Counted from the first letter of the stretch, positions 17,127-27,360 are shown. The stretch: 64,000 nucleotides of DNA from Pseudomonas pudica (GCF_015680405.1 NZ_JADLJS010000017.1:1-64000), one strand, 5' to 3'. Notes: generated by a model not told the origin, from the letters alone. Made by a program: numbers and translations.

Positions 17127-17238
17127 GCCTGTACCGGCCTCTTCGCGGGTAAACCCGCTCCCACAGGGGATCGCACACGCCTCAGGCCTGTAGGGTACCT
17201 GTGGGAGCGGGTTTACCCGCGAAGAGGCCGGTACAGGC
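17127..17238. repeat. REP pair with perfect 41-bp arms
   Basis: GCCTGTACCGGCCTCTTCGC starts the left arm (17127-17167), and its exact reverse complement ends the right arm at 17238. The 30-base spacer is unrelated. It lies between the convergent sensor-kinase gene and pdxJ, and probably serves as a shared 3' end. Confidence 0.9.
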
Positions 17239-17247
17239 GACCAGCGG

Positions 17248-17988
17248 TTAGCGCGAAGCCGCCACGATCAGCGCCTTCATCTCGGCCACTGCGGCCTTGA
17301 AGCCGACGAACAGCGCATGCGCCACCAGCGCATGGCCGATGTTCAGCTCATTGATGCCTTTGATTGCCGCCACCGCCTCAACATTGTGGTAATGCAGCCC
17401 GTGGCCGGCATTGACGATCAGCCCCTGCCCCACGCCAAACGCCACGCCATCGACGATACGCTTGAGTTCCTCGGCCACTTCGGTCGGGGTCTCGGCATCG
17501 GCGTAACGCCCGGTGTGCAGCTCGATGGCAGGCGCGCCAACGCGACGCGATGCCTCGATCTGCCGCTCGTCGGCATCGATGAACAGCGACACTTCAGCAC
17601 CGGTACGCGAAAGGCGCTCAACCGCAGCCTTGATCCGTGCTTCCTGGCCCGCCACGTCCAGGCCGCCTTCGGTGGTCAGTTCCTGACGTGTTTCGGGTAC
17701 CAGGCAGATATGCGCCGGGCGGATCTTCTCGGCAAAGGCCATCATCTCTTCGGTGACGCCCATCTCGAAGTTCATGCGGGTCTGCAGTACATCCTTGAGC
17801 AGAACCACGTCACGCTCCTGGATGTGCCGGCGGTCTTCACGCAGGTGCACGGTAATACCATCGGCGCCTGCTTCCTCGGCATCCAGGGCAGCCTTGACCG
17901 GATCAGGGTAACGCGTGCCCCGAGCCTGGCGCAGGGTCGCCACGTGGTCGATGTTTACGCCGAGAAGCATGCGGTTGCTGTGAGTCAC
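17248..17988 (-). CDS. pdxJ: Pyridoxine 5'-phosphate synthase PdxJ
   Basis: PdxJ (246 residues) condenses 3-amino-1-hydroxyacetone phosphate with deoxyxylulose phosphate to form pyridoxine 5'-phosphate. The sequence shows the conserved N-terminus [18 protein letters not shown], the segment [20 protein letters not shown], and HTGRYADA near the phosphate-binding site. It follows recO in the leftward group, as in most gammaproteobacteria. Confidence 0.96.
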   Translation of the reverse strand: MTHSNRMLLGVNIDHVATLRQARGTRYPDPVKAALDAEEAGADGITVHLREDRRHIQERDVVLLKDVLQTRMNFEMGVTEEMMAFAEKIRPAHICLVPETRQELTTEGGLDVAGQEARIKAAVERLSRTGAEVSLFIDADERQIEASRRVGAPAIELHTGRYADAETPTEVAEELKRIVDGVAFGVGQGLIVNAGHGLHYHNVEAVAAIKGINELNIGHALVAHALFVGFKAAVAEMKALIVAASR

Positions 17989-18031
17989 GAAAGGCTCTCC
18001 TGAAGATTTAGCCCCACAGCATACGTCGTGA

Positions 18032-18715
18032 TCAGCGCTTGCGAAACAGTTCCCGGCTGACCAGCGGTTTTGCCCCCAGATGAACCGCCAATGCCTGGCG
18101 CATCAGGCGCTTGGCAGCGAGCAAGGCACCTGGGGCATCCCAGTCGGCTTCGGCCAGGGCCGCCAGTTCACTGCCGCGGAACAGCCCAGGTTGCACCAGC
18201 TCGACCCGCTCCAGGCCGGCATCCACTCGCAAGCGGTACAGGCCATCGGCCGCGATCGGCTGGTCATTGACGTCGTGGTGCAACGAAAACGCATAACCGA
18301 GCTCGTCCAACAGCCGCCATTCGAAGGAGCGCAGCAGCGGCTCCAGCGGGCGACCGGCGGCCAAGGCTTGCAAGGTCAGGGTGTAGTGTTCGAACAGCGC
18401 CGGAAAAGGCGCTTCGGCTGGCAGCAGGCGCATGAGCAGTTCGTTGAGGTACAACCCGCTGAACAGGGCATCGCCATGCAGCCAGGCGGCGATGCCGGCA
18501 CTGTCCATGCGACCGACATTCTTCAGCTCGCCACGCCCACGCAGTTCCAGCTCCAGCGGCACGAACGGCCGCACCAGGCTGCCACCCTTGCCACGCGCAC
18601 GGCGCAGCACGGCGCGCATGCGCCCTTGCGGGGTGAAGAAGTCCACCAGCGCACTGGTTTCTTTGTAGGCACGGCTGTGCAGCACGTAGGCTGGCTGGCC
18701 GACAGGTTGTTCCAT
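18032..18715 (-). CDS. recO: DNA repair protein RecO
   Basis: RecO (227 residues) acts in the RecFOR pathway, loading RecA on SSB-coated gaps. The N-terminal OB-fold region is visible as [20 protein letters not shown] followed by [12 protein letters not shown]. The C-terminal helical region has the family segment [14 protein letters not shown] chose the ATG at 18715 ([12 protein letters not shown]) because conservation starts there, while an upstream in-frame ATG at 18742 enters the REP-containing gap. A REP pair separates it from era. Confidence 0.93.
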   Translation of the reverse strand: MEQPVGQPAYVLHSRAYKETSALVDFFTPQGRMRAVLRRARGKGGSLVRPFVPLELELRGRGELKNVGRMDSAGIAAWLHGDALFSGLYLNELLMRLLPAEAPFPALFEHYTLTLQALAAGRPLEPLLRSFEWRLLDELGYAFSLHHDVNDQPIAADGLYRLRVDAGLERVELVQPGLFRGSELAALAEADWDAPGALLAAKRLMRQALAVHLGAKPLVSRELFRKR

Positions 18716-18750
18716 GGAAAATACGTGCCCCAGGGGTTGCACTGGCCCTT

Positions 18751-18865
18751 GTAGGAGCGGCCTTGTGTCGCGATAGGGCTGCGCAGCAGCCCCAGCAATT
18801 TATGCTGCGAAGCTGAAAATCCGGGGCCGCTTTGCGGCCCTGTCGCGACACAAGGCCGCTCCTGC
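18751..18865. repeat. Inverted REP pair of a second family, between era and recO
   Basis: GTAGGAGCGGCCTTGTGTCG (18751) is mirrored by CGACACAAGGCCGCTCCTGC ending near 18865. This unit (core GCGGCCTTGTGTCGCGA) differs from the TGTGGGAGC(T/G)GG units and recurs near 42.0 kb. It interrupts the otherwise compact era-recO junction. Confidence 0.85.
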
Positions 18866-18885
18866 AGAGACCGGCCGTGCGAGGC

Positions 18886-19788
18886 TTAGAGGTCGCCGTA
18901 GCCCAGCGAACGCAGGGCGCGCTCGTCATCGGACCAGCCGCCTTTCACCTTGACCCACAGATTGAGCATGACCTTGGAGTCGAACAGCACCTCCATGTCC
19001 TTGCGCGCCTCGGAGCCGATGCGCTTGATGCGCTCGCCCTTGTCGCCAATGATGATCTTTTTCTGGCCGTCGCGCTCGACCAGGATCAGCGCATGGATGT
19101 GCAGCACATGGCCCTGCTGCTTGAATTCTTCGATTTCCACGGTGATCTGGTACGGCAATTCCGCACCCAGCTGGCGCATGATCTTCTCGCGCACCAGTTC
19201 GGCAGCCAGGAAGCGGCTGCTGCGGTCGGTGATCTGGTCTTCGGGAAAGAAGTGTTCGTTCTCGGGCAGGTGCTTGGCGATCTGTGCTTCCAGCGCCTGC
19301 AGGTTGTGCCCCTGCTGCGCGGAAATAGGCATCACTTCGGCGTTCGGCAACTGTTCCTGCAGCCATTGCAGGTGCGGGATCAATTCGGCCTTCTCTTCCA
19401 TGCGGTCGGTCTTGTTGACCGCGATGATCAGTGGGCCTGTCACGTACTGCACGCGCTCCAGCACCAGTTGGTCCTCGTCGGTCCATTTGGTGCGGTCGAC
19501 CACGAAGATCACCACGTCGACGTCCTTCAGGGCCGCCGAAGCATTGCGGTTCATGTAGCGGTTCAAGGCCTTGTCGTTGGCCTTGTGCATACCGGGGGTA
19601 TCGACGTAAATCGCCTGCACGTCACCCTCGGTCTTGATGCCGAGCATGTTGTGGCGGGTGGTCTGCGGCTTGCGAGAGGTGATCGCCAGCTTCTGGCCGA
19701 GGATGTGGTTGAGCAGGGTCGACTTGCCCACGTTCGGGCGGCCGACAATGGCCACGTAGCCGCAGCGGGTCGGGTTGCTATCAGTCAT
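18886..19788 (-). CDS. era: GTPase Era
   Basis: Era (300 residues) is an essential GTPase that binds 16S rRNA and the 30S subunit during maturation. G-motifs are visible: G1 [10 protein letters not shown]2 near TTRHNML, G3 DTPGMH and G4 NKTD. The C-terminal KH domain includes [20 protein letters not shown] chose the ATG at 19788 because GGAG lies 7 bases upstream, while the ATG at 19794 has the same GGAG too close. The start overlaps the end of rnc, indicating coupling. Confidence 0.96.
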   Translation of the reverse strand: MTDSNPTRCGYVAIVGRPNVGKSTLLNHILGQKLAITSRKPQTTRHNMLGIKTEGDVQAIYVDTPGMHKANDKALNRYMNRNASAALKDVDVVIFVVDRTKWTDEDQLVLERVQYVTGPLIIAVNKTDRMEEKAELIPHLQWLQEQLPNAEVMPISAQQGHNLQALEAQIAKHLPENEHFFPEDQITDRSSRFLAAELVREKIMRQLGAELPYQITVEIEEFKQQGHVLHIHALILVERDGQKKIIIGDKGERIKRIGSEARKDMEVLFDSKVMLNLWVKVKGGWSDDERALRSLGYGDL

Positions 19789-20470
19789 TGCCATTCTCCA
19801 CGCCCAAGGCGATCAGTGCAGACGCGGCGGCGACTTGCTCGGCAATACGCCGGCTAACGCCCTGGCCACGGCTCTTGTTGTTCAGCAGCACTACTTCGCA
19901 TTCGACGAAGAAGGTCCGGCAGTGCGGTTCGCCCTGGATATCTACCACTTCGTAACGCGGCAGCTCACAGCTGCGCGACTGCAGGAACTCCTGCAGGCGG
20001 GTTTTCGGGTCCTTGTTGGTATCGACCAGGGTCAGGCCTTCGAACTCATCGGCCAGCCAGGCCAGCACGCGCTCCCGGGCCGTTTCCATGTCGGCGTCCA
20101 GGTAGATGGCGCCAATCAGCGCCTCCAGGGCGTCGGCCAGGATCGACTCGCGGCGGAAGCCACCGCTCTTGAGCTCACCCGAACCCAGGCGCAGGTGATC
20201 GCCCAGATCGAAACCACGGGCCAGGCGGGCCAGGGTCTCACCCTTGACCAGGCGCGCGCGCAAGCGCGACAGCTGGCCTTCGCGGGCCTGCGGGAAGCGC
20301 TCGAACAGCGCTTCGCCGGCGACGAAGTTGAGAATGGCATCACCGAGAAACTCCAGGCGCTCATTGTTGCGCCCGGCGTAACTGCGATGGGTCAGTGCCA
20401 GGAGCATCTGGTCCTGGTTCTTGAAGGTATAACCGAGCTTTCGCTCCAGACGGGCAAGGGGAGCACTCAT
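19781..20470 (-). CDS. rnc: Ribonuclease III
   Basis: RNase III (229 residues) cleaves double-stranded RNA in rRNA precursors and mRNAs. The signature [12 protein letters not shown] and the second acidic motif [13 protein letters not shown] lie in the catalytic domain. The C-terminal third is a double-stranded RNA-binding domain ([11 protein letters not shown] through [12 protein letters not shown]). It lies between lepB and era, the usual order. Confidence 0.97.
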   Translation of the reverse strand: MSAPLARLERKLGYTFKNQDQMLLALTHRSYAGRNNERLEFLGDAILNFVAGEALFERFPQAREGQLSRLRARLVKGETLARLARGFDLGDHLRLGSGELKSGGFRRESILADALEALIGAIYLDADMETARERVLAWLADEFEGLTLVDTNKDPKTRLQEFLQSRSCELPRYEVVDIQGEPHCRTFFVECEVVLLNNKSRGQGVSRRIAEQVAAASALIALGVENGND

Positions 20471-20631
20471 GCAGCCACCCGTTCGTTGTTCAACGCGTTG
20501 TTCAAATCAACATCCTGAAAGACTGTTTGGCTGTGGCCCGCCGCGATGTGCGGCGAATCTCCCGATCCCTGAGAACACAGCCTATGTCAGAAATGCATTC
20601 GGCGCTGCCTGCTGGCCAGCGCCGATGGGTA

Positions 20632-21486
20632 TCAATGGATCAGACCGACCCGCGACAGGTTGGGCAGGTGGCTGAGCTTGGGCTCAGGCCAGCTCATCCA
20701 CACCGCGAAGGCCTTGCCGACGATGTTCCGGTCCGGAACCATGCCGTGCAGTTCCTTCGGGATGTTAGGGTCATCCCAGTAACGGCTGTCGTTGGAGTTG
20801 TCGCGGTTGTCGCCCATCATGAAGTAATGGCCCGCCGGCACGGTCCACTGCTGGTCCGGCGGCATGCGGTAACGGCTCATTTCCTTGCGGATCAGGTGTT
20901 CGGCTTCGCCGAGCTTTTCCTTGTACAGCTGGGCGCTGCCCAGAGTGCCCGGCTCGGTGCCCACCAATTGTTCTGCAATCGGCTGGCCGTTGACGAACAA
21001 CCGCTTGTCGCTGGTGTAGCGCACCACATCGCCTGGCAGGCCGACCACACGCTTGATGTAGTTGACGTTCGGGTCGCTCGGGTAGCGGAACACCATCACA
21101 TCACCGCGTTGCGGGTCACCCACCTCGATGACCTTCTTGTCGATCACCGGCAGGCGAATACCGTACGAGAACTTGTTCACAAGGATGAAGTCGCCCACTT
21201 CCAGGGTCGGCTTCATCGACCCCGAAGGGATCTGGAACGGCTCGACCAGAAACGAACGCAGCACCAGCACGATGAACAGCACCGGGAAGAACGACTTGCC
21301 ATACTCGACCAGCAACGGTTCCTTGCCCAGGCGCTCGACCACCGCCATCTCGGGCTGGCTGACGCTGCCCTGGTAGTTGGCGATTGCCGCACGCCGGCGC
21401 GGGGCCAGGAACAGCAGGTCGATCAAGCCCAGCAGGCCGCAGACGAAGACGGCGATGACTAGCAACAGCGGGAAATTTAGCGACAT
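20632..21486 (-). CDS. lepB: Signal peptidase I
   Basis: LepB (284 residues) removes signal peptides at the outer face of the inner membrane. Two N-terminal hydrophobic segments (residues 5-28 and 66-80) flank a cytoplasmic stretch. The catalytic dyad is S90 in PSGSMKPT and K145 in YIKRVVG, the same numbering as in E. coli. The box GDNRDNSNDSRYW is also present. The gene starts 5 bases after the lepA stop, so the two form an operon. Confidence 0.97.
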   Translation of the reverse strand: MSLNFPLLLVIAVFVCGLLGLIDLLFLAPRRRAAIANYQGSVSQPEMAVVERLGKEPLLVEYGKSFFPVLFIVLVLRSFLVEPFQIPSGSMKPTLEVGDFILVNKFSYGIRLPVIDKKVIEVGDPQRGDVMVFRYPSDPNVNYIKRVVGLPGDVVRYTSDKRLFVNGQPIAEQLVGTEPGTLGSAQLYKEKLGEAEHLIRKEMSRYRMPPDQQWTVPAGHYFMMGDNRDNSNDSRYWDDPNIPKELHGMVPDRNIVGKAFAVWMSWPEPKLSHLPNLSRVGLIH

Positions 21487-21491
21487 AGGAC

Positions 21492-23291
21492 CTAGCTATC
21501 CAACCTGAGCACGGCGAGGAAGGCTTCCTGTGGAATCTCCACGTTGCCCACCTGTTTCATGCGTTTCTTACCGGCCTTCTGCTTCTCCAGCAGTTTCTTC
21601 TTACGGCTGACGTCACCACCGTAGCACTTGGCCAGTACGTTCTTTCTGAGCGCCTTGACGGTTGTCCGCGCGATGATCTGGCCGCCGATAGCTGCCTGGA
21701 TCGCCACGTCGAACATCTGCCGAGGGATCAGTTCCTTCATCTTCTCGGTCAACGCACGGCCTTTGTAGGCCGCGTTGTCGCGGTGCACGATCAATGCCAA
21801 GGCATCGACCTTGTCGCCGTTGATCAGTACATCCAGCTTGACCAGGTTGGCCGACTGGTAGCGATCGAAATGATAGTCCAGCGAAGCATAGCCGCGGCTG
21901 GTGGACTTGAGGCGGTCGAAGAAGTCCAGCACCACTTCGTTCATCGGCAGGTCGTAGCGCACCTGCACCTGGCTGCCGAGGAACTGCATGTCGCGCTGCA
22001 CGCCACGCTTCTCGATGCACAGGGTGATGACGTTGCCCAGGTGTTCCTGCGGCACCAGGATGGTGGCGGTGACGATCGGCTCGCGGAAGTCGGCGACCGC
22101 CGAGACATCTGGCAGCTTCGACGGGTTGTCGACGGTGATGGTCTCGCCGGTTTTCAGTTCCAGCTCGTAGATCACGCTTGGCGCCGTAGTGATCAGATCC
22201 AGGTCGTATTCGCGCTCCAGGCGCTCCTGGATGATCTCCATGTGCAGCATGCCGAGGAAGCCGCAACGGAAGCCGAAGCCCAGGGCGTCGGAGCTTTCCG
22301 GCATGTATTGCAGCGACGAGTCGTTCAGGGTCAGCTTCTGCAGCGCATCGCGGAAGTCCTCGAAGTCGTCGGAGCTGACCGGGAACAGTCCGGCGTAGAC
22401 CTGCGGCTGGATTTTCTTGAAGCCTGGCAGCACTTCGACCTCAGGGGTCGAGGACAGGGTCAGGGTGTCACCGACCGGGGCACCGTGGATGTCCTTGATG
22501 CTGGCGATGATGAAGCCCACTTCGCCGGCCTTCAGGTCGGCGGTCTGGGTGTGTTTCGGGGTGAACACGCCCACGCTGTCGACCAGGTGCACCTTGCCGG
22601 TGGACTTGACCAGGATCTTGTCGCCTTTCTTGACGCGGCCGTGGCGCACGCGCACCAGCGAGACCACGCCCAGGTAGTTGTCGAACCAGGAGTCGATGAT
22701 CAGCGCCTGCAGCGGCGCCTCGATATCGCCTTCCGGCGCGGGGATGGTCTGTACCAGGCGCTCGAGAACCTCGTCGACGCCCATGCCGCTCTTGGCACTG
22801 CAGGCCACGGCGTCGGTGGCGTCGATGCCGATGATCTTCTCGATCTCGTCCTTGACGCGATCCGGATCGGCCTGGGGCAGGTCCATCTTGTTCAGTACCG
22901 GCATGACCTCAAGGCCCTGCTCGATGGCGGTGTAGCAGTTGGCAACGGACTGGGCCTCGACGCCCTGGCCAGCATCCACCACCAGCAGCGCACCTTCACA
23001 AGCCGCCAGCGAACGCGAAACTTCGTAGGTGAAGTCGACATGGCCGGGGGTATCGATGAAGTTCAGCTGGTAGACCTTGCCGTCCTGCGCCTTGTAATTG
23101 AGCGTGACGCTGTGGGCCTTGATGGTGATACCGCGCTCACGCTCCAGGTCCATGGAATCGAGCACCTGGGCTTCCATCTCGCGTGCCGACAGGCCACCGC
23201 ACATCTGGATGAAACGGTCGGCCAGCGTCGACTTGCCATGGTCGATGTGGGCGATGATGGAGAAATTGCGGATATGACTCAAATCACTCAC
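21492..23291 (-). CDS. lepA: Elongation factor 4 (LepA)
   Basis: LepA/EF4 is a 599-residue ribosome-associated GTPase. It shows G1 [14 protein letters not shown]3 DTPGHVDF, G4 NKMDLP, EF-G-like domains and the LepA-specific C-terminal domain ending [20 protein letters not shown]. It is the first gene of the lepA-lepB unit and is separated from mucD upstream by a terminator. Confidence 0.97.
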   Translation of the reverse strand: MSDLSHIRNFSIIAHIDHGKSTLADRFIQMCGGLSAREMEAQVLDSMDLERERGITIKAHSVTLNYKAQDGKVYQLNFIDTPGHVDFTYEVSRSLAACEGALLVVDAGQGVEAQSVANCYTAIEQGLEVMPVLNKMDLPQADPDRVKDEIEKIIGIDATDAVACSAKSGMGVDEVLERLVQTIPAPEGDIEAPLQALIIDSWFDNYLGVVSLVRVRHGRVKKGDKILVKSTGKVHLVDSVGVFTPKHTQTADLKAGEVGFIIASIKDIHGAPVGDTLTLSSTPEVEVLPGFKKIQPQVYAGLFPVSSDDFEDFRDALQKLTLNDSSLQYMPESSDALGFGFRCGFLGMLHMEIIQERLEREYDLDLITTAPSVIYELELKTGETITVDNPSKLPDVSAVADFREPIVTATILVPQEHLGNVITLCIEKRGVQRDMQFLGSQVQVRYDLPMNEVVLDFFDRLKSTSRGYASLDYHFDRYQSANLVKLDVLINGDKVDALALIVHRDNAAYKGRALTEKMKELIPRQMFDVAIQAAIGGQIIARTTVKALRKNVLAKCYGGDVSRKKKLLEKQKAGKKRMKQVGNVEIPQEAFLAVLRLDS

Positions 23292-23428
23292 GGGTCAACA
23301 CTCGAAAAGGCTGCGAGCCGGACGCCCGCCGAAAAATAGCCGGGAATTGTACCTTAAGCTGCCGGGATATGGGAGATTCCTCTATCGGGCTGTACACAGC
23401 ATTCACCCCCGCAATTGTGAACTTTCAT

Positions 23429-23457
23429 GAAAAAGGGCAGCCGAAGCTGCCCTTTTC
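23429..23457 (-). terminator. Rho-independent terminator after mucD
   Basis: AAAAGGGCAGCCGAAGCTGC followed by CCTTTT forms a 12-bp stem flanked by A and T tracts, 16 bases beyond the mucD stop. It ends the algU-mucD transcription unit before lepA. Confidence 0.85.
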
Positions 23458-23472
23458 TCCTTGCCAGACCGC

Positions 23473-24906
23473 TTATTCAGCCAGCTTGAAGGTAATGAAG
23501 CTGGCACGGCCCTGACGCAGCACGCGCATCGACACCGAACGGTTCTTCGGCAGTTCCTTGGCGATTTCGGTGAATTCCTTCGCCGAACCGATGGCCTGGT
23601 TGTTCAGGTGGCTGATCACGTCACCCGGGCGCAGGCCGATCATCGCGGCCGGGCCATCCTGGACTTCCTTGATGACCACGCCGCCCTTGAGCTCCAGGGC
23701 TTTTTTCTGCTCGGCGGTCAGGTCGGCCACCGAAACGCCCAGGCGGTTGCTGCTGCGCTCGGCGCTGCCTTCGGCGGCGGTACCGATGTCGGCATCGTCG
23801 TCCGGCAGTGCACCAACACTGATATCGAGGTTCTGGCGCTTGCCGTTGCGGATGATCTCCAGCTTGGCCTTTTCGCCGTCCTTGAGGCTGCCGACCAGAT
23901 GCGGCAGGTCGGCCGACATGACGATCGGCTGGCCGTTCATGCTCAGGATCACGTCACCCACCTGCAGGCCGCCCTTGGCTGCCGGGCCGTTTTCCAGCAC
24001 CTGGGCCACCAGGGCACCGGCCGGCTTGTCCAGGCCGAACGATTCAGCCAGGTCCTTGTTGACTTCCTGGATCACCACGCCCAGCCAGCCGCGGCTGACC
24101 TTGCCGTCTTTTTTCAATTGATTGGAGACATCGATCGCCACATCGATCGGGATGGCGAACGACAGGCCCATGAAACCGCCGGAACGGGTGAAGATCTGCG
24201 AGTTGATACCCACCACTTCGCCGTTCATGTTGAACAGCGGGCCGCCCGAGTTGCCCGGGTTGATGGCCACGTCCGTCTGGATGAACGGTACGTAGGTATC
24301 GTTGGGCAAGGTACGGCCCTTGGCGCTGACGATACCTTTGGTCACCGAATGGTCGAAGCCGAACGGCGAACCGATGGCCAGCACCCACTCGCCCACCTTG
24401 AGCTTCTCGGAATCACCCAGTTTGACGGTCGGCAAGTTCTTGCCCTCGACCTTGAGCAGGGCCACATCGGTGCGCGGGTCGGTGCCGACCAGCTTGGCCT
24501 GCAGCTCGCTGCGGTCCGACAGGCGGACGATGATCTCGTCGGCATCCGCTACCACGTGGTTGTTGGTCAGCACGTAGCCATCGCTGGAAATGATGAAGCC
24601 CGAACCCAACGACTGGGCCTCGCGTTGGCGGTCGCCACGCGGCGAGCGAGGCTGCTGCGGCATGTTGCGCTCGAAGAACTCGCGGAACATCGGCGGCAGG
24701 CCTTCCAGGTCGGGCATCTGCCCGGCAGCCATGCGGCGGTCAGGCAGTTTCTGCTTGGTACTGATGTTGACCACTGCGGGTGAGGCCTGCTCGACCAGGG
24801 TAGTGAAGTCCGGCAGGGCTTCCTCGGCCTGTGCGCTGAGCACCTGGCCGAGCATCAGCACGGCGGCGAACATCGATAGGTAGGATTTCAAGCGTGGTAT
24901 TGACAT
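23473..24906 (-). CDS. mucD: Periplasmic serine protease MucD (DegP/HtrA family)
   Basis: MucD (477 residues) is a periplasmic protease and chaperone that removes misfolded envelope proteins and dampens AlgU activation. It has a signal peptide to about residue 27 (VLSAQA), a trypsin-like domain with triad H117 (TNNHVV), D147 (RTDVALLK) and S220 (GNSGGPL), and two PDZ domains (about 270-360 and 395-470). It is the last gene of the algU cluster, 189 bases after mucB, so it may have its own promoter. No mucC lies between them. Confidence 0.95.
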   Translation of the reverse strand: MSIPRLKSYLSMFAAVLMLGQVLSAQAEEALPDFTTLVEQASPAVVNISTKQKLPDRRMAAGQMPDLEGLPPMFREFFERNMPQQPRSPRGDRQREAQSLGSGFIISSDGYVLTNNHVVADADEIIVRLSDRSELQAKLVGTDPRTDVALLKVEGKNLPTVKLGDSEKLKVGEWVLAIGSPFGFDHSVTKGIVSAKGRTLPNDTYVPFIQTDVAINPGNSGGPLFNMNGEVVGINSQIFTRSGGFMGLSFAIPIDVAIDVSNQLKKDGKVSRGWLGVVIQEVNKDLAESFGLDKPAGALVAQVLENGPAAKGGLQVGDVILSMNGQPIVMSADLPHLVGSLKDGEKAKLEIIRNGKRQNLDISVGALPDDDADIGTAAEGSAERSSNRLGVSVADLTAEQKKALELKGGVVIKEVQDGPAAMIGLRPGDVISHLNNQAIGSAKEFTEIAKELPKNRSVSMRVLRQGRASFITFKLAE

Positions 24907-25087
24907 ACGGCTCCCGTCACAACGAGCGGTAGTTTAGAAAGGCCCCTGCACAAAGCAGGAAAGGCCAGGCTCCAAGAAGCCTGACCTATAGAAAATTTGC
25001 CGATGGATTGCAAATGACAATGCTTTAATTTCATTTCAGAGGCATGTCCGCACGCCTTGGCATAACCCACACGCCAGGCCCGCAAAT

Positions 25088-25107
25088 GCGCGCCATCACT
25101 GGCGCGC
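25088..25107 (-). terminator. Perfect hairpin overlapping the mucB stop
   Basis: GCGCGCCA and TGGCGCGC form an 8-bp perfect stem with a 4-base loop that contains part of the mucB stop codon. There is no T tract on the leftward strand, so it may be an attenuator or mRNA-stability element rather than a full terminator. Confidence 0.5.
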
Positions 25108-26058
25108 CTGGCCATCCTGGGGGCGCATCGACAGCGCCACACGCTCTGCGGTACCCAGCGGAATCTCGCCGACCACAGTGACCATCACCTTGCCCTTGGG
25201 CGTGTTCAACCGACGCGAAACAGCCGAAGTCGGGCCAAGCTGGGTGCGCATGTCGGTCCCGCCCTCATCCTTTACCGACTCGAGAAACACCGAGAAGCGC
25301 GCCAGGCCATCGTCGTACATCAGGCTGCTGACCGTGCTGTCGTTCTTGGGGTCGCGGCGGACCGAGCTGTTGACCAGTTCGAAACCAGGCGGCAGCCAGT
25401 CCGAACGCCAGCCGGCGACCGTGTCATTGGCGGCAGCGACCACATGCGGCACCGGCTTGCACGCAGCGCTGGCGCGCAGGTCGTCGTCGCTGGGTGCGTC
25501 AGTATCGAGACGGGTCATCTGGAAGCGCTCCAGCAACTGCCCCTTGTCATTGATCATCAACGAGCGCAGCGGCAGCCCGGTAGTACGGTCCAGGTGCAAT
25601 TCGAAGGCATAGCGGTGCTGATCGCGCGGGCTGAGCGTCACTATCACGGCATCGCGCCCGGCGACCCGCGACTTGCCCGCAACGCTCAAGTCATACCAGC
25701 CCATGAGTTTCAGCGGATCCAGCACACGCTGCGCGGTGTCCGGGGGCGTCGCAACACCACTGGCCAAGGCCCCGCTGACGCACTCTACCTTGCCGTCCAC
25801 GCGCACGATCTCCTGGGAGGCGCCATCGAGTTGCAACAGCCGCTCGCTGACTTTGCCGTCGTCGACCCTGTGCCAGATCTCGTGGGAAGAGAAACTGCCG
25901 TTGCGTTCGTAGACAAAAGAGCCTTGGTAGCTCTGCTTTTGCTCGGCCTGTGCCAGCTTGCTCAGCCACTCGCTCGCCTCGGGCGAGGAATTGGCCGCCA
26001 ACGCTGGCACCGTCATGCAGCTGCCAATCAGCAGCGACAGGAGAGGTAGCGCGCGCAT
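25096..26058 (-). CDS. mucB: Sigma-factor regulatory protein MucB (RseB)
   Basis: MucB (320 residues) is a periplasmic protein that binds the periplasmic part of MucA and protects it from the site-1 protease AlgW, so releasing it starts the AlgU response. A signal peptide is visible (LLSLLIGSCMTVPALA). The N-terminal lipid-binding domain has QSYQGSFVYERNGSFSSHEI, and the smaller C-terminal domain runs from about residue 210. It follows mucA by 12 bases. Confidence 0.94.
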   Translation of the reverse strand: MRALPLLSLLIGSCMTVPALAANSSPEASEWLSKLAQAEQKQSYQGSFVYERNGSFSSHEIWHRVDDGKVSERLLQLDGASQEIVRVDGKVECVSGALASGVATPPDTAQRVLDPLKLMGWYDLSVAGKSRVAGRDAVIVTLSPRDQHRYAFELHLDRTTGLPLRSLMINDKGQLLERFQMTRLDTDAPSDDDLRASAACKPVPHVVAAANDTVAGWRSDWLPPGFELVNSSVRRDPKNDSTVSSLMYDDGLARFSVFLESVKDEGGTDMRTQLGPTSAVSRRLNTPKGKVMVTVVGEIPLGTAERVALSMRPQDGQARQ

Positions 26059-26070
26059 GATCCTCCTTAC

Positions 26071-26661
26071 TTAACGGTTTTCCAGGCTGGCGGCGCGGGC
26101 ATACGGCAATGCGGTTTCAGTGCCCTTGAGCGCAGATTCCTGGGCATGCTGGCGCAGGTAACCTGGCAGACGCTGGTCCCAGCCGGCCTGGTTCTGCAGT
26201 ACGCCGTTGGCCATCGGCCCGGTCGGTTGCTCACTGCTCTCACTATAGCCTGCCAAAACGGCCGGGCCTTGTGCTTGTGGCACACTCAAACCCTGCTGGG
26301 CAGGTTGCTGGGCAGCAAGCTCGGCGCCAGTGATCTCGTCCTGGTTGTACATGCGTACACCAGCCAGCACTGCCACGGTGACCGAAGCAGCTACCGCCAG
26401 GCGGCCAATGCTGCGCCATGGCCCTTTCTTGGCCTTGGCCGGCACGGCTTCGTCAGCCAGCGCTGCAGACACCGCCGAGGCGATATCCAGGTTGGGCAGC
26501 AGCAGCTCCTTGTGCATCGCTGCGCGGGCTACCTGGTAACGCGACCAGGTGGCACGGGTTTCAGCATCGTCTACGGCGTTCAAAACACGACGCAGTTCAA
26601 GCTCGTCCGCTTCGTTATCCATCACCGCGGACAGCGATTCCTGCAAAGCTTCACGACTCAT
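26071..26661 (-). CDS. mucA: Anti-sigma factor MucA (RseA)
   Basis: MucA (196 residues) is a single-pass inner-membrane protein that sequesters AlgU. The cytoplasmic anti-sigma domain starts SREALQESLSAVMDNEADEL. A transmembrane helix lies at about residues 86-105 (IGRLAVAASVTVAVLAGVRM), and the periplasmic tail carries the AlgW and MucB interaction region. The reading frame is complete with no frameshift of the kind seen in mucoid isolates, so this strain is expected to hold AlgU in check. Confidence 0.94.
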   Translation of the reverse strand: MSREALQESLSAVMDNEADELELRRVLNAVDDAETRATWSRYQVARAAMHKELLLPNLDIASAVSAALADEAVPAKAKKGPWRSIGRLAVAASVTVAVLAGVRMYNQDEITGAELAAQQPAQQGLSVPQAQGPAVLAGYSESSEQPTGPMANGVLQNQAGWDQRLPGYLRQHAQESALKGTETALPYARAASLENR

Positions 26662-26692
26662 GGCGGTTCCTCTCTTGGCTGTCGCCGCTGTC

Positions 26693-27274
26693 TCAGGTTT
26701 CCTGCAACAAAGGTTGCAGGGCTTTGTCTATTGCCTCCCGAGCGCGGAAGATTCGAGAGCGCACGGTACCCACCGGACACTGCATGACACTGGCAATGTC
26801 TTCGTAACTCAGCCCATCGAACTCGCGCAGGGTCAGTGCCGTGCGCAGGTCTTCGGGCAGTTGCTGGATGGTGCGATGGACAGTGCCTTCGATTTCATCC
26901 CGCAACAACGAGCGCTCTGGGGACTCGAGATCCTTGAGACCATGATCGCCGTCGTAAAACTCCGCATCCTCGGAGCTCACATCACTGTCTGGCGGCCGTC
27001 TTCCACGGGACACCAGGTAGTTCTTCGCCGTGTTGATGGCGATGCGGTACAGCCACGTATAGAACGCACTGTCTCCGCGGAAATTGCCAAGCGCACGGTA
27101 GGCCTTGATGAAGGCTTCCTGTGCTACATCCTGGGCCTCGTGGGTGTCGTGAACGAACCGCACGATCAACCCGAGAATCTTGTGCTGATACTTCAGCACC
27201 AACAGATCGAACGCTCGCCTGTCACCGCGCTGAACGCGCTCGACAAGCTGCTGATCCTCTTCCTGGGTTAGCAT
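26693..27274 (-). CDS. algU: Extracytoplasmic sigma factor AlgU (RpoE)
   Basis: AlgU (193 residues) is the sigma-E type factor for envelope stress and alginate genes. Region 2 shows FDLLVLKYQHKILGLIVRFV and DVAQEAFIKAYRALGNFRG; region 4 shows LREFDGLSYEDIASVMQCPV. I chose the ATG at 27274 (MLTQEEDQQLVERVQ), which matches the family start, over the ATG two codons upstream. Autoregulation is likely, because a typical AlgU promoter lies upstream. Confidence 0.96.
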   Translation of the reverse strand: MLTQEEDQQLVERVQRGDRRAFDLLVLKYQHKILGLIVRFVHDTHEAQDVAQEAFIKAYRALGNFRGDSAFYTWLYRIAINTAKNYLVSRGRRPPDSDVSSEDAEFYDGDHGLKDLESPERSLLRDEIEGTVHRTIQQLPEDLRTALTLREFDGLSYEDIASVMQCPVGTVRSRIFRAREAIDKALQPLLQET

Positions 27275-27333
27275 GAACACTCCTCAGTGAACTCGAAGGA
27301 GCGTTGCATCAGCCATCGTTCAGGCTTGCAACC

Positions 27334-27360
27334 ATAGACTCGGGCTTTGCGCAAAAGTTC
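27334..27360 (-). promoter_or_regulatory. AlgU-type promoter of the algU operon
   Basis: On the leftward strand GAACTT (27360-27355) is followed after 16 bases by TCTAT (27338-27334). This matches the AlgU/sigma-E pattern GAACTT-N16/17-TCTRA closely. It lies 60 bases before the algU start. Confidence 0.75.

Noticed and set aside
21783..23339. Long rightward open frame opposite lepA
   Set aside because: Antisense shadow of the conserved lepA gene.
24888..25142. Small leftward open frame in the mucB-mucD gap as a mucC remnant
   Set aside because: Its translation is Arg-rich with no membrane helices, whereas MucC is a membrane protein, and it overlaps the mucB end and mucD start out of frame.
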